Below, in pieces: positions 52,637 to 62,948 of a DNA stretch of 64,000 nucleotides. Source of the stretch: JAADJA01 sp963840975 (GTDB lineage Bacteria > Bacteroidota > Bacteroidia > Bacteroidales > JAADJA01). The notes beneath the pieces are model-generated. The model was not told the origin of the DNA. It searched no databases and saw nothing but the letters and a program-made list of their open reading frames with translations. Position 1 is the stretch's first letter. Each line of letters starts with the position of its first letter. The stretch spans positions 62,001 through 126,000 of the forward strand of contig CAWJBC010000011.1 of NCBI GenBank assembly GCA_963840975.1, written 5' to 3'. A program made the translations under genes and the position numbers.

Positions 52637-54386
52637 CGATGCGATCAAGGATGTGAAACTTTACAAGGGTGATATCCCGGCTTCATCCGGTGGAAGGTTG
52701 TCGTCGCTGCTGGATGTAAGGATGAAAGACGGGAATGCAAAAAGGTTCAGCGGAACAGGCGGAATCGGGACCATTTCGAGCCGACTGACATTAGAAGGAC
52801 CGATAGTGAAGGACAAGGCTTCCTTTATCGTTTCGGGAAGGCGCACCTATGCCGACCTTTTCCTCAAGATGAACAGCGACCCTGCTGTGAGGGAAAACAA
52901 GCTTTATTTTTACGATTTCAATGCAAAGGTTAATTACGAGGTGAATGAAAATAACCGGATTTTCGTTTCGGCGTATCATGGCAAAGATGTATTCAAGAAT
53001 CCTGATTTCAGAATGCTTTGGGGAAACACCACCTTTACCATGCGATGGAATCACCTGTTTTCGAAGAAATTGTTTTCCAACTTTACCGCACTCTATAGTA
53101 AATTCGATTATGAGCTGGGCATCCCGGAAGGATCGTCAAGTTCGTTTGAATGGATTGCCAGCCTTCAGGATTACGGCGGAAAAGCTGACTTTAGCTATTA
53201 TCTGAACTCCAGCAATACCATCCGGTTCGGGACGAGCGCCATCTTTCATAGTTTTATTCCGGGCACTGCACGCGGGCTGGGTTCGGATGCTTTCCTTACG
53301 GAATACATCGTTGAAAATAATAATGCACTGGAATCGGCGGTTTACGTCAGCAATGAACAAAAATTAGGCGCCAGACTGATTGCGAAATACGGGCTGCGGT
53401 TTTCTCATTTTGTAAACGTGGGTTCCTCGACAATCTATAATTATGACGACCATTATAACATGGTGGATTCAACGGTTTATGGCAATGGCGAATTTTTCAG
53501 CCCCTATTACGGACTTGAACCCCGTGTAGGGCTGGTCTATCTCCTGAATGAATTTTCATCTATCAAAACAAGTTATTCCCGAACCAGACAATACATTCAG
53601 TTGGCGCAAAACTCCACAGCAGGAACACCGCTGGATATTTGGTTTCCTTCCACCCCCAACGTGAAGCCACAGATTGCCGACCAGGTGGCACTTGGATATT
53701 TCAGAAACTTTAGGCAAAACACCATTGAGACTTCGGTTGAGGGTTATTATAAAAAATTCAAAAATGCAGTTGACTTTAAGGATCATGCCGAACTTTTACT
53801 GAACCAGCTTTTTGAGGGAGAACTCAGGTTTGGCGAAGGGCAGGCTTACGGATTGGAGGTATTTTTCAAGTATGATATTAAGAAGTTCTCAGGGTGGATT
53901 AGCTATACCCTGTCGCGGACAGAAAGAAAAACCAATACGCTTTATCCCGAAGATGGAATCAATAATAACCAAACCTATCTTGCCTCATGGGATAAACCCC
54001 ACAACCTTGCCATTGTGCTGAATTACAATCTGAGCAAGCGATTGATAATGGGCGCTACCTGGGTTTATAATACCGGTTCGGCAGTAACTTTCCCGGTAGG
54101 AAGGATAGAAGTTGGGAACCAATACATCCCCGTTTTTAGTGAAAGGAATGGCTATCGAATGCCGGATTATCACAGACTGGATGTTTCGGTTACACTGCTT
54201 GGCAAAACAAAACCGGGACAAAACTGGAACTGGGATCTTAATTTTTCTGCTTACAACGCTTATGCACGTAAAAACCCCTGGGTGATCAATTTTAAATCGG
54301 ATGTCGATAACCCCAATGTGACCTATGCTGAGATGACTTACCTTTTCAGTATAGTGCCTGCAATTACATTTAATTTCAAATTTTAG
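52596..54386 (+). CDS. TonB-dependent receptor, barrel part after a frameshift
   Basis: From about 52602 the plug continues (FNNDAIKDVKLYKGDIPASSGGRLSSLLDVRMKDGN) into a 22-strand-type barrel (GPIVKDKASFIVSGRRTYADL, then repeated aromatic strands) ending in TFNFKF with a terminal Phe. TonB-dependent receptors import large nutrients using proton-motive force from TonB/ExbBD. A DUF4249 lipoprotein gene follows 14 nt later, a recurrent pairing in Bacteroidota; together they may form an uptake unit of unknown substrate. An independent start for this piece is unlikely. Confidence 0.83.
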   Translation: MPSHLMGFFSVFNNDAIKDVKLYKGDIPASSGGRLSSLLDVRMKDGNAKRFSGTGGIGTISSRLTLEGPIVKDKASFIVSGRRTYADLFLKMNSDPAVRENKLYFYDFNAKVNYEVNENNRIFVSAYHGKDVFKNPDFRMLWGNTTFTMRWNHLFSKKLFSNFTALYSKFDYELGIPEGSSSSFEWIASLQDYGGKADFSYYLNSSNTIRFGTSAIFHSFIPGTARGLGSDAFLTEYIVENNNALESAVYVSNEQKLGARLIAKYGLRFSHFVNVGSSTIYNYDDHYNMVDSTVYGNGEFFSPYYGLEPRVGLVYLLNEFSSIKTSYSRTRQYIQLAQNSTAGTPLDIWFPSTPNVKPQIADQVALGYFRNFRQNTIETSVEGYYKKFKNAVDFKDHAELLLNQLFEGELRFGEGQAYGLEVFFKYDIKKFSGWISYTLSRTERKTNTLYPEDGINNNQTYLASWDKPHNLAIVLNYNLSKRLIMGATWVYNTGSAVTFPVGRIEVGNQYIPVFSERNGYRMPDYHRLDVSVTLLGKTKPGQNWNWDLNFSAYNAYARKNPWVINFKSDVDNPNVTYAEMTYLFSIVPAITFNFKF

Positions 54387-54400
54387 GGAACATAATTAGT

Positions 54401-55249
54401 ATGAAAAAAATATTATTAGCAGCAACAATAGCTATTTTAATTCTTTCGGGATGTACCGAAAAAATTGACATTGACCTGGGAACGACTTATACCCGTTTTG
54501 TTGTGGATGGTGTTATCACTTCCGATACCATGAAGCATTATGTGAAGCTCTCAAAATCCATTGATTATTACACACCAACGGACGTTCCGGCGGTAAATAA
54601 CGCCATGGTTACCATCAGCGATGGATTTGAAACGATTACACTCCAGGAAAACGATTCAATACCTGGTTACTATGAAACTCAGCCTGATTATTTTGGCATA
54701 CCCGGGAGAACTTACTCGCTCAACATTGAATTGCAGGAACCCATCAACGGACAAACAAGTTATTCAGCTTCGAGCATACTGAATCCCGTTGCACCCATTG
54801 ATTCAATCAATGTAGTTTATAAGGAAGAATGGGAAGCATGGGAATTACAATTGTATGCAACGGACCCTACGACGGTAAATTTTTACATATTCGATGTTTA
54901 CAAAAATGGGGTTCTTCTCACTGATACCATTGATGAGGTTGGCATTTCGGATGACAAGTATTTTAACGGCAATTTTACCTATGGGGCTGCTGTTTATTAC
55001 TTTATTGAGGACAACCCTGATGAGGTTGTGAATCCAGGTGATATCATTACGCTCAGGATGGGCGGTATAACTCAAGAGTATTACTATTTTGTGATTGACG
55101 TAATGAATGAAACCTTTGAATTCAGGAATCCGCTTTTCAGCGGACCACCTGCCAATATAAGCACCAACATATCAAATGGAGGGATGGGGTTTTTTACAGC
55201 CTTTGCAACTTCGTACTCCACGACGGTTTATGAGGAAGAAGGAAAGTAG
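54401..55249 (+). CDS. DUF4249 lipoprotein, partner of the TonB receptor
   Basis: A 282-residue protein with signal and lipobox ILSGC, then TEKIDIDLG, typical of DUF4249. Family-like segments: RFVVDGVITSDTMKHYVKLSKS, VPAVNNAMVTISDG, TYSLNIELQ, and NFYIFDVYKNGVL. DUF4249 lipoproteins sit on the outer membrane and are usually encoded next to TonB-dependent receptors, probably as the substrate-capture partner; the ligand is not known. It is 14 nt after the receptor gene, so co-transcribed. Confidence 0.85.
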   Translation: MKKILLAATIAILILSGCTEKIDIDLGTTYTRFVVDGVITSDTMKHYVKLSKSIDYYTPTDVPAVNNAMVTISDGFETITLQENDSIPGYYETQPDYFGIPGRTYSLNIELQEPINGQTSYSASSILNPVAPIDSINVVYKEEWEAWELQLYATDPTTVNFYIFDVYKNGVLLTDTIDEVGISDDKYFNGNFTYGAAVYYFIEDNPDEVVNPGDIITLRMGGITQEYYYFVIDVMNETFEFRNPLFSGPPANISTNISNGGMGFFTAFATSYSTTVYEEEGK

Positions 55250-55368
55250 ATTTTAGAGGTTTGATGTTAGAGGTTAGATTTTGAAAAGATAATTTTGATT
55301 TTACCATTATTCTGCAAGCGGACATTTGAGGGCAATTTGAACTTTTATGTAAAGGGACTTTCGGTACA

Positions 55369-58110
55369 TTACTCCAGCAAATAATCCACCACCTTATTCC
55401 CGTCTCCAATCACCAGGTTCAGTTTGCCGTCGTTGTTTATACTACCAATAGTAAACGGCGTATTACCCCTAAAATTATTATCCTTATAAACTTGTCCGTT
55501 TTTATTGAAAAGGTAAACCTTCCCCTCACCTGACGTTACTACTCCAATTAAAGGTTGGCTGTTGATGCGATCGAAAAAAACAGGAGGAATTGTGATTTTG
55601 TCAGGAAAATCAAATTCGAGGTGGCATTCTTTGAACCTGTCGTAAACACGCAATTTATTTTGATCAATAAAAATAAAATCTTTTGAACCGTTTTGCAGGA
55701 AATCTTCATATAAAAAGTAATGGTCAGCAGAATAATCTCCGAAGTCGGTGTGATCAATTTTACCGTTTTCATTAATATAAATCAACTTACCGTGCTTGTC
55801 TGTGGTAATGAGTTCTCCTTTACTGTTGGTTTGATTGATGTAGAATTTTGTATTCGCTGCCTTCTGAAATCCATCTTTCATTTTAATACGGGTTTCGCCC
55901 TTTCTGCCCACAATACTAACACTGCCATCAAGGTCGGTAATAAATAAATAATCCTTGCCATCCAGATTCAGATATTCAACAGGTGTATTTACGCCGTGTC
56001 GTGTTGTAATCTTTTCCCAACCATCCACTTGCTTTGCATCTCTGTCCAAATTATAAATCCTGTTATCAGAAAGTGCAAGGATCAACCGGTAGTCCATGTT
56101 ACCATCATAATCCTGAACCTGAATACCATTGGTAGCATCAGCTAGAAGTTTTACGGGAAAATTTCCCACATAATTCCCGGTTTGGTCAATGATGTAAATG
56201 TAATTCAGGGTATTGAAAATGAACTGTTTTTTCCCGTCTTTGTAATAATCAATGGTGAAAACCTGGCTTAATGGTGCATCAATCAAAGGTGTTTTCCAGC
56301 TAATCTTTCCGAAATGATCAATAAGGTAAATATTATTCAGGTCATCATAAACGATAACATTCAGTTTGCCTGTTTCGTCATTCCTTGTGAAAAATGGTTT
56401 TCCAACTACATTACCCGAAATTTGGGTAATCCATCCTGATGGAAGTTCCTCCTCAGATGCTGGATTGTACCTCAGGTAAATGCTGGTGTAGAACATTTCG
56501 TTTGTATAACTGAACTGGACCGCCACTCCTTCAAAATTTCCGAATGTTTCCGGATGGTTATTGATTTCAATGGCAATATCCTGACTAAAAAAACCGGAAA
56601 CAGCATTGAGTGATTTGCGTGTATTGCAGTATAAAAACAAATTTGATTTATCGGAAATGCCATTTGAAAACGACCTGAAATTCGGATTTACAGCAAGGGT
56701 CTTTTGCACATAGAAGTTAGTGATCAGGTACTTTAGCGCCCCCGGAGAATTGGCAAAAACGACATAATCCCTTATGGTAAAATAATATGGACAGTCCAAT
56801 CCATTGAAAAGAGGACCAAACAGAAGCGGAAACAAACCCGGTACATCCAGATATCGAATCATATAATCTTCAAATTCCTCTTCGTATTTCTTTTTCTTCT
56901 TTAATGAATAGATTCGGTTTGCAAGACTTTCTATTGAATCGGCTGCAATTTTTATATCGTTTGCCTGAATGATCACATATTTACGGGTAGGCGATTCCGC
57001 TGATTCGCCTGATTGCGCCAATGCCACTTCATGACCCACCCAGGGATAAAAGCTCGAAGGAACGAAATATCCTGTTTGTTTTTTTAATTCCTGAATGAGA
57101 GAGTCGGTTACCTTATCCAAATCGTTCAGGTTTCTATAAGTCGTCCTCGATTTCAGGTGGCGGTAGTAATCTTCATATCCAAAATGGAATAAGAGAGAGA
57201 TATCATAAGGTAGTATCTCAGGTATCTTAATGATCTGAGGTTCCTGCCGGTAAAGGTCAAGCAGTTTGCTGCCATCACCCGAGGTGATAGAATATCCGGT
57301 TAAAAGAAGTTCGCGGGGTTTGATGATCAGGTCGGTTTCGGACCATTCGCCCATGTTTTGCAAAAACGGCAACAAAGCCTGTTTTGATTCACCCGTAAGA
57401 GTCTTTGCAAGAGTGGAAAGACCGGAATAATTTATAAAAACATTGGCATCAACATTCTTGCCGGCGGTTATTTCAAGCTTTTTGAAGTGTTCGCCCTCAT
57501 TCAGGGGAACTCCTTTTTCAAGTTGTTCAACCGCTCCTTTCAATAATTGTTCATCAAAACTTCCAAGAAAAACACCCTTGTGTATGGCGAAATTAAAAAG
57601 TCGTTCCATTCCAGCCAGATTGAGTTTGGAAAGGGTTGCATTCAGATACTTCTTTTGAAGGACTATGCTTTTTTCGCCATTCACTTCTTTGATAAAACTT
57701 TCGATTGTAAATTTATAACCGATGGAAGGCAATTCCGAAATAAACAATGGCTCCATCAATCCGTCAGAAGATTGATGAAGACAAACAAATAATTTATAAT
57801 CATCAAATATTGGCTTGATTTGGCTGTTGGTTGACAAAACCGAATCGAGGTGCAGCATCTGATTCTGAAAATCCATCAGGGAGTTGATGGTGGTCAACTC
57901 TTTCCAGAAATCTATGTCTTCACTAAGTTTGTGCAGGAAGGATGCTGGTTCAAGAAACTCAATGATAACGGGAGTAGTAGGTACAATGGCATGAAAGGCG
58001 GAGGAGGAAGGGTTTTTGAATGAGCGATACGAACGGTATCCAAAATAAGCAGCTACCGGAACGGCAAGAATAAAGAAAACTACAAAAAAATACTTCCAGA
58101 ATGTTGTCAT
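55369..58110 (-). CDS. Large membrane-anchored protein, DUF3352-like plus beta-propeller
   Basis: A 913-residue protein with one N-terminal helix (YFFVVFFILAVPVAAYFGY), presumably an inner membrane anchor. Residues about 35-560 resemble DUF3352-like proteins (SSAFHAIVPTTPVIIEFLEP at the start). From about 600 to the end are propeller-like repeats (NNIYLIDHFGKISWKTPLI, NYIYIIDQTGNYVGNFPVK, GSVSIVGRKGETRIKMK, GKLIYINENGKIDHTDFGD), as in PQQ/FG-GAP-type repeats. The combination is conserved in Bacteroidota but its role is unknown. It converges on the DUF4249 gene. Confidence 0.75.
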   Translation of the reverse strand: MTTFWKYFFVVFFILAVPVAAYFGYRSYRSFKNPSSSAFHAIVPTTPVIIEFLEPASFLHKLSEDIDFWKELTTINSLMDFQNQMLHLDSVLSTNSQIKPIFDDYKLFVCLHQSSDGLMEPLFISELPSIGYKFTIESFIKEVNGEKSIVLQKKYLNATLSKLNLAGMERLFNFAIHKGVFLGSFDEQLLKGAVEQLEKGVPLNEGEHFKKLEITAGKNVDANVFINYSGLSTLAKTLTGESKQALLPFLQNMGEWSETDLIIKPRELLLTGYSITSGDGSKLLDLYRQEPQIIKIPEILPYDISLLFHFGYEDYYRHLKSRTTYRNLNDLDKVTDSLIQELKKQTGYFVPSSFYPWVGHEVALAQSGESAESPTRKYVIIQANDIKIAADSIESLANRIYSLKKKKKYEEEFEDYMIRYLDVPGLFPLLFGPLFNGLDCPYYFTIRDYVVFANSPGALKYLITNFYVQKTLAVNPNFRSFSNGISDKSNLFLYCNTRKSLNAVSGFFSQDIAIEINNHPETFGNFEGVAVQFSYTNEMFYTSIYLRYNPASEEELPSGWITQISGNVVGKPFFTRNDETGKLNVIVYDDLNNIYLIDHFGKISWKTPLIDAPLSQVFTIDYYKDGKKQFIFNTLNYIYIIDQTGNYVGNFPVKLLADATNGIQVQDYDGNMDYRLILALSDNRIYNLDRDAKQVDGWEKITTRHGVNTPVEYLNLDGKDYLFITDLDGSVSIVGRKGETRIKMKDGFQKAANTKFYINQTNSKGELITTDKHGKLIYINENGKIDHTDFGDYSADHYFLYEDFLQNGSKDFIFIDQNKLRVYDRFKECHLEFDFPDKITIPPVFFDRINSQPLIGVVTSGEGKVYLFNKNGQVYKDNNFRGNTPFTIGSINNDGKLNLVIGDGNKVVDYLLE

Positions 58111-58263
58111 TCCGCTACCAGTTGATGAATTTTCGTCTCAAACAAAATTAAACCAATTCAATTACTGACAAACAGATTTTTGGAAATTAAGTTAACAGAT
58201 TGATGTTAATACAATAATTAGATTGATCTCTCAACAATTTATAAGTACAAAACAACTGAATAA

Positions 58264-58743
58264 TTAATCTGGTGAAGTTGCGTCGCTAATAAATTCGAAT
58301 AAATACTTGTCTTTGAATTCTATTCCATTTTTTTCAAGTATTTCTAAGTATTCCTCTTTAAAGGATTTTTTATGATGGTGACCTTCCTGGTTCATAATAT
58401 AATTCACAACCTGGTTAATTTGAGACCTTGAATGAGTAAATGCACCATACCCTTTTTGCCAATCAAATTTAAATTTTGAATACCTATGATATTTTACCCA
58501 TGCATTACTTGATGTTTTGATTTCTTCAACAAGGTTAGGGATAAGTTGGTTTAAATTATACCCAATAAAAATATGAAGGTGATCGGGCATTGAACCTATT
58601 GCCAGAAGCTTGTGTTTGTGGTTTTGGATAATACCGGTAATATACTTTTCCAACTCATTTTTCCAATGCTTCATGATCAGGGCATCACGGTTTTTAACAG
58701 CAAAAACGAGGTGAAAATAGCATTGTGTGTAGGTGTTTGCCAT
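58264..58743 (-). CDS. IS200/IS605-like Y1 transposase (REP-associated type)
   Basis: A 159-residue HUH protein. The start at 58743 (MANTYTQCYFHLVFAVKNRD) is the family start; an upstream TTG-rich extension is ignored. The metal-binding HLH is His 55-57 (SMPDHLHIFIG) and the catalytic Tyr is Tyr 115 (QVVNYIMNQEGHHHKKSF). Such transposases nick single-stranded DNA at hairpin ends; the REP-associated subgroup acts on repeats elsewhere in the genome. No TnpB or left-end repeat was found, but several REP-type hairpins lie just upstream, one 19 nt before the start codon. Confidence 0.88.
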   Translation of the reverse strand: MANTYTQCYFHLVFAVKNRDALIMKHWKNELEKYITGIIQNHKHKLLAIGSMPDHLHIFIGYNLNQLIPNLVEEIKTSSNAWVKYHRYSKFKFDWQKGYGAFTHSRSQINQVVNYIMNQEGHHHKKSFKEEYLEILEKNGIEFKDKYLFEFISDATSPD

Positions 58744-58761
58744 TGTTGATTCTAATATTAC

Positions 58762-58774
58762 GGTGCTCTGCACC
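58762..58774. repeat. REP hairpin GGTGC-TCT-GCACC
   Basis: 5-bp perfect stem, 3-nt loop, preceded by AATATTAC; placed in the leader of the transposase gene. Further hairpins of the same type lie at 58812-58824 and 59029-59041, and degenerate ones at 59071-59083, 59288-59300 and 59339-59351. Confidence 0.75.
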
Positions 58775-58792
58775 TATGATTGTATTTAATTG

Positions 58793-59051
58793 CTGTTGCT
58801 ACAAATATTATGGTGCGCTGCACCTAATATTGGTGAACACTTATGGTTAAATATTTACAAATATACAAATAGCATTACAATATTTGCAAAGAATTTATTG
58901 AATGATATTGGAAGATTATTATGGCTTTGAAGTCGAGCATTGAAATATTTTTAGGTCAAAACATCCAGGTTAATCAATGTGCAGAGAACCGGAATAATTG
59001 TCGATCAAGATATCCTAATCAACCATAAGGTGCGTAGCACCATAATATCAA
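58793..59051. repeat. 259-bp tandem duplication with REP hairpins, unit 1
   Basis: This unit is repeated immediately at 59052-59310 with a few substitutions. It starts with an extended palindrome (AATATTAT, GGTGC-GCT-GCACC, TAATATT, 58804-58831) and ends with an inverted partner hairpin (GGTGC-GTA-GCACC, 59029-59041, then ATAATAT), so each unit is a pair of REPs in opposite orientation separated by about 200 nt. Confidence 0.85.
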
Positions 59052-59310
59052 CTGTTGCTACAAATATTATGGTGCGCTGCATCTAATATTGGTGAACACT
59101 TATGGTTAAATATTTACAAATATACAAATAGCATCACAATATTTGCAAAGAATTTATTGAATGATATTGGAAGATTATTATGGATTTGAAGTCGAGCATT
59201 GAAATATTTTTAGGTCAAAACATCCAGGTTAATCAATGTGCAGAGAACCGGAATAATTGTCGATCAAGATATCCTAATCAACCATAAGGTGCATAGCATT
59301 GTAATATCAG
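59052..59310. repeat. 259-bp tandem duplication, unit 2
   Basis: Second copy of the unit at 58793-59051. Both hairpins here are slightly degenerate (GGTGC-GCT-GCATC; GGTGC-ATA-GCATT). A shorter related unit follows up to about 59360 (GGTGAAGAGCACC). Confidence 0.85.
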
Positions 59311-59374
59311 TAGATAAAAACATCCCGGTCAACAAAAAGGTGAAGAGCACCGTAATATCTGATCCATTTGCTGG

Positions 59375-59412
59375 AAACACAAAAAAACCGGCTTTTTACA
59401 CCGGCTTTATCA
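59375..59412 (-). terminator. Candidate terminator after the 59.4-kb gene
   Basis: On the minus strand AAAGCCGG and CCGGTTTTTTT can pair (CCGG core with bulge) around a short A-rich loop, followed by a T-run. The stem is weak, but the T-run and location 17 nt past the stop fit. Confidence 0.5.
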
Positions 59413-59428
59413 TTTTCATTAGCAAAAA

Positions 59429-60172
59429 TTATTTCTTTTCAGGTCCGCTTAACTCTGGAATGAGAGAGGAAACCTCTTCAAAGGACGATGCAACCACATC
59501 CCTGTATTCCTCCATGAACTTCCACTTTGAGCCTTCGCCGTGGATTTCTTCGTAATCTTTCCAGAAATTATCTTCCTCGTCAAAAAATGCCCAGTTCTTA
59601 AACCCGAAACCTATCGCTATATCCCTTCCATTATCCGATCTGAACTGCGAGCGGTAAACCTGGAAATAGTCGGGATAGCTTTTCTTTTTATATACTTCCA
59701 GAACTTTTTCGCAAAGAACAGTAAAACGGTATCCTTCATAAGGATTCAAATCATAAATCGTCCATACTTCTTTACCCGAAAAAGAGCCTTCAGGCGAATA
59801 GGATAATTTATCGTCAAGCTTCCAGTATTCGCCATCCGAAACACTTTCAACAAAAGGCATTACGTTGTACATCCAGTCTTCGGTATGCTCCTTTGAATCG
59901 GGGCGCGAATCCAGATCTGTAAACGTGCAAGGTCCCATCACCCAAACCCATTCGCCGGTATGAGGTCCGGTTTCAGCCAGCCAAACATAAGCGCTATAAG
60001 GACCTGAACTGTGATACTTCTTGTTGTGATTTGCCATTGCTGCACTCAGCTCCTTTAATTTATCGTTTTTTGGTTTCATGTACTGCATTTCGTACATTTT
60101 ATAATCCGTTCCCTGCGAAAAGCCCAAGGTTACCAGTAACATTGACATCATTAAGATAATTGTTTTTTTCAT
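59429..60172 (-). CDS. Exported hypothetical protein
   Basis: A 247-residue protein with a signal peptide (MKKTIILMMSMLLVTLGFSQ). The mature part is rich in Trp/Tyr (SAYVWLAETGPHTGEWVWVMGP, PEGSFSGKEVWTIYDL, VYRSQFRSDNGRDIAIGFGF). Repeated YxxYMKPKND-like and GYRF segments resemble dimeric alpha/beta-barrel sugar or NIPSNAP-like folds, but no family could be named. It forms a pair with the next gene upstream, also exported and of similar style, 68 nt apart. Function unknown. Confidence 0.6.
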   Translation of the reverse strand: MKKTIILMMSMLLVTLGFSQGTDYKMYEMQYMKPKNDKLKELSAAMANHNKKYHSSGPYSAYVWLAETGPHTGEWVWVMGPCTFTDLDSRPDSKEHTEDWMYNVMPFVESVSDGEYWKLDDKLSYSPEGSFSGKEVWTIYDLNPYEGYRFTVLCEKVLEVYKKKSYPDYFQVYRSQFRSDNGRDIAIGFGFKNWAFFDEEDNFWKDYEEIHGEGSKWKFMEEYRDVVASSFEEVSSLIPELSGPEKK

Positions 60173-60240
60173 TTTGTTTAATTTTTGTTGGTGGATTTAA
60201 ATTTATAATACTCTGATAAGTTAAAATAAAGCTTTGTGCT

Positions 60241-60702
60241 TTATTTCAGGAAGATTTCCCTCATGGTTTTTCTTCCGTTTATATCTCTCATGGTTGTGTA
60301 GTTTGAAACTGTTTTCTGAAATTCTGCGCCCATAGCATCTCTCACTTTTTTCTCCACCTCATCCATCTTCTTATCTTTTTCAGGATTCGGATCCATAGAT
60401 GCAAAATTTTCCATTTCCGTCATCAGTATCAGGTCAAAATCCTGCGGATTGGATGCTTCGCCCATCAGAATCTTGTACGATTTAATGACTTTTGCAGCCA
60501 CCAGTCCGTCCATCGAGGCTTTCCAGGTTTTGTTGAGACCCTTTAAATAATCGTCGCCCATATTGGCGTGCAATTTTACAAAGGTTAAATTCCACACAGA
60601 GCCGGTGGTATATATATCAGGCTCCTGTGCATTCATGTTTTTGGTGATCAGGACAGATGTAAATAGAAATATCCCGAAGATTGCCATTGATAGTTTTTTC
60701 AT
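60241..60702 (-). CDS. Exported small hypothetical protein
   Basis: A 153-residue protein with a signal peptide ending NMNAQ. The mature part (GSVWNLTFVKLHANMGDDYLKGLNKTWKAS, FDLILMTEMENFASMDPNPEKD) resembles a ferredoxin-like dimeric alpha/beta barrel. It precedes the 59.4-kb gene in one apparent operon; the two may work together. No catalytic residues are evident. Confidence 0.6.
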   Translation of the reverse strand: MKKLSMAIFGIFLFTSVLITKNMNAQEPDIYTTGSVWNLTFVKLHANMGDDYLKGLNKTWKASMDGLVAAKVIKSYKILMGEASNPQDFDLILMTEMENFASMDPNPEKDKKMDEVEKKVRDAMGAEFQKTVSNYTTMRDINGRKTMREIFLK

Positions 60703-60939
60703 TGTTCTAAGTGTTATAGTTAGTATATGTACGAATTACAAATTACTTAACAACAGAAAAGCAGTTTTGGTCAGGATAATTAACTATTTAACAGAAATTT
60801 AACATAATCCCGTTTTGTACAAGCCTGATTAATTATTGGTATAGCTTCTTCAATTCATTCATAAATTGATAATGAAAACCCTTTATTTGTCGAATGAAGC
60901 CTTTGAAATTGAATTAAGGAGAATTATCTAATTTTACAG

Positions 60940-62791
60940 ATGTATTTTATTGAAATGAACATGTTAGGAAATCCTGAAATGAAAAGTTGCATTTTTTACT
61001 TTTTAATCCTGTCAATGTATTTACTATCATGCACAGATGGACATGAGAAGAGAAACAATTCTGACCAGGAAACGTCATTTCATACCGACACCACTGCGAT
61101 CAATGAAATTCTTCATAAAGTTACCAGCCACCAATATATAAATACCGATACTGCTTACAAATATTTAAAAACAGCAGAAAAACTGGCGATGGATTGCAAT
61201 TATGCCGGTGGGCAAGCGAAAGCTCTTTTCCTGTATGGAAATTTGTTATATGCTGAAAACAGGTATGATAGTGCATTGCATTATTATTCAGCAGCGCTGA
61301 ATATTGCTGAAAAACTTGAAAATCCATCATTAAAGGCAAATTGCTTGAGCGGATGGCCTCGGTTTACCTCTCTATTGGCGATGATCATATGGCTTTTAAA
61401 CTTTATTATGAAGCTTTGCCTCTATTTGAGCAAATCAGCAATAAAGAAGGTATTGCAAAAGTATATAACATCATCGGCGTAAGTAAAAGCAGCCAGGGTG
61501 AATATGATACGGCCTTAAGCTACTTCAGGAAAGCAATGATATTTAATGAGCAAACCGGAAATCAAACCGGTTTGGTTCATAATTATGGTAATCTTGCATT
61601 TATGTATCACCGAATGGGTAACACCGAAAAAGCCAAAGATGCTATACCTTAGCCTTATACCTAAACTGATCGAAAATCATGACAGCATAAACCTGTCTGT
61701 AGTCTGTTACCACCTGTCAATGTTTTATGAAACATTATCGCAACCCGATTCGACGCATTATTACCTTCAAAAATCACTGACAGTTTCAGAAAAAATAGCA
61801 GATACTTCACTTCTGGTAACCCTTTACGGGAAAATTGGAGAGATTCACCTCGATCGCCGGCAATACGATTCTGCGTTCTTTCTCCTGACGAAGTCGGCTA
61901 TATTGTCTAAAGCTATCAATGACTATGTTACAGCGAAGCAGGTATTAAAACTATTGTTATCCATTGATACCATCAAGGGCAACTTTAAAAGTGCAACAAA
62001 ACGATATGCAGAAATTCTCATCGCGGCTGATTCGGTTTACAACCAAAGACTCAGGAATAATCTGGAAGCTTCAGAACTGACTTACGAAAACCAGAAGAAA
62101 AGCAACCTCATTGAAATCCAAAAGCTGGAACTGCAATCGGCTAACCGGCAGAAACAATTTCTGCTTTTTGTCTTCTTTCTCTCGGTTCTTATATCCCTGT
62201 TGTTGGTTATTCTCTTCATTTTTCATAAAAAGAACAATAAACGAAAGCAGGAACTTCTGGCTGAAAAGTTAAGAATAAATGAATTACAGCTTAAGAACAT
62301 CAAGCAAACGGAGGAGATCAGTAGGCTAAAGATCGAAAAAATAGAGCGAGAAATTAAGATTAAGGAGCAGGAGCAGGTAAGCAATGCACTTGCCCTTGAG
62401 CAGAAGAATGAGTTACTGGGGGTGATCAATAAAAAGTTTACTGAAGCCATGCAAGACAACAGGCTCCATTAGTCTGTCGGAATTGAATGGACTGGTTTCC
62501 GCAATAAAATCACAGGTCAGGGATTCGAGCGACACAGATCTGTTCAACCAGAAATTCAACCAGTTGCACAGTCACTTCTTTAACACCCTGATACAGATCA
62601 CATCCCGAACCTGACCAAATCAGAACTTAAATTTTGCGCTTACCTTAAACTTCATCTCTCCGGGAAGCCAGATTGCAAGCATTCAGAACGTAACCCCCGA
62701 AGCAATCCGAAAGACGAGGTACCGGATCAGGAAAAAGATTAACTTACCCTCAACAACCGAATCTCTTGAAGGTTATATTTCAAGGTTTTAA
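60940..62791 (+). pseudogene. TPR-transmembrane-HTH regulator, broken by several frameshifts
   Basis: Reading frames switch at about 61340, 61640-61665, 62460, 62620 and 62670, yet the pieces join into a familiar Bacteroidota regulator of about 600 residues: lipoprotein-like start (YLLSCTDG), TPR repeats (DSALHYYSAALNIAEKL, DTALSYFRKAMIFNEQTG), a transmembrane helix (FLLFVFFLSVLISLLLVILFIF), a coiled coil, and a C-terminal LuxR-like DNA-binding domain (NLTKSELKFCAYLKLHLSG, SQIASIQNVTPEAIRKTRYR). Such proteins sense at the membrane and bind DNA through the C-terminus. Either heavily decayed or the sequence here is erroneous. Ends at 62791. Confidence 0.75.
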
Positions 62792-62948
62792 CCAAATAGT
62801 CTTAGTATTCGACCCACTAATTTGTCCGCATTTTGTCCACAGATATTGCAATATTCTTTTCTGTATAAGTTAAACTTATCTTCGCAGGAATTTTTCAAAC
62901 TGAATAAATATTTATAATTAACGAACAAAAATTGATAGCATCTTTCAA

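Noticed and set aside
58762..59360. Repeated units near the transposase as a CRISPR array
   Set aside because: Only two 259-bp copies that are near-identical throughout, with no spacers and no cas genes. They are REP pairs.
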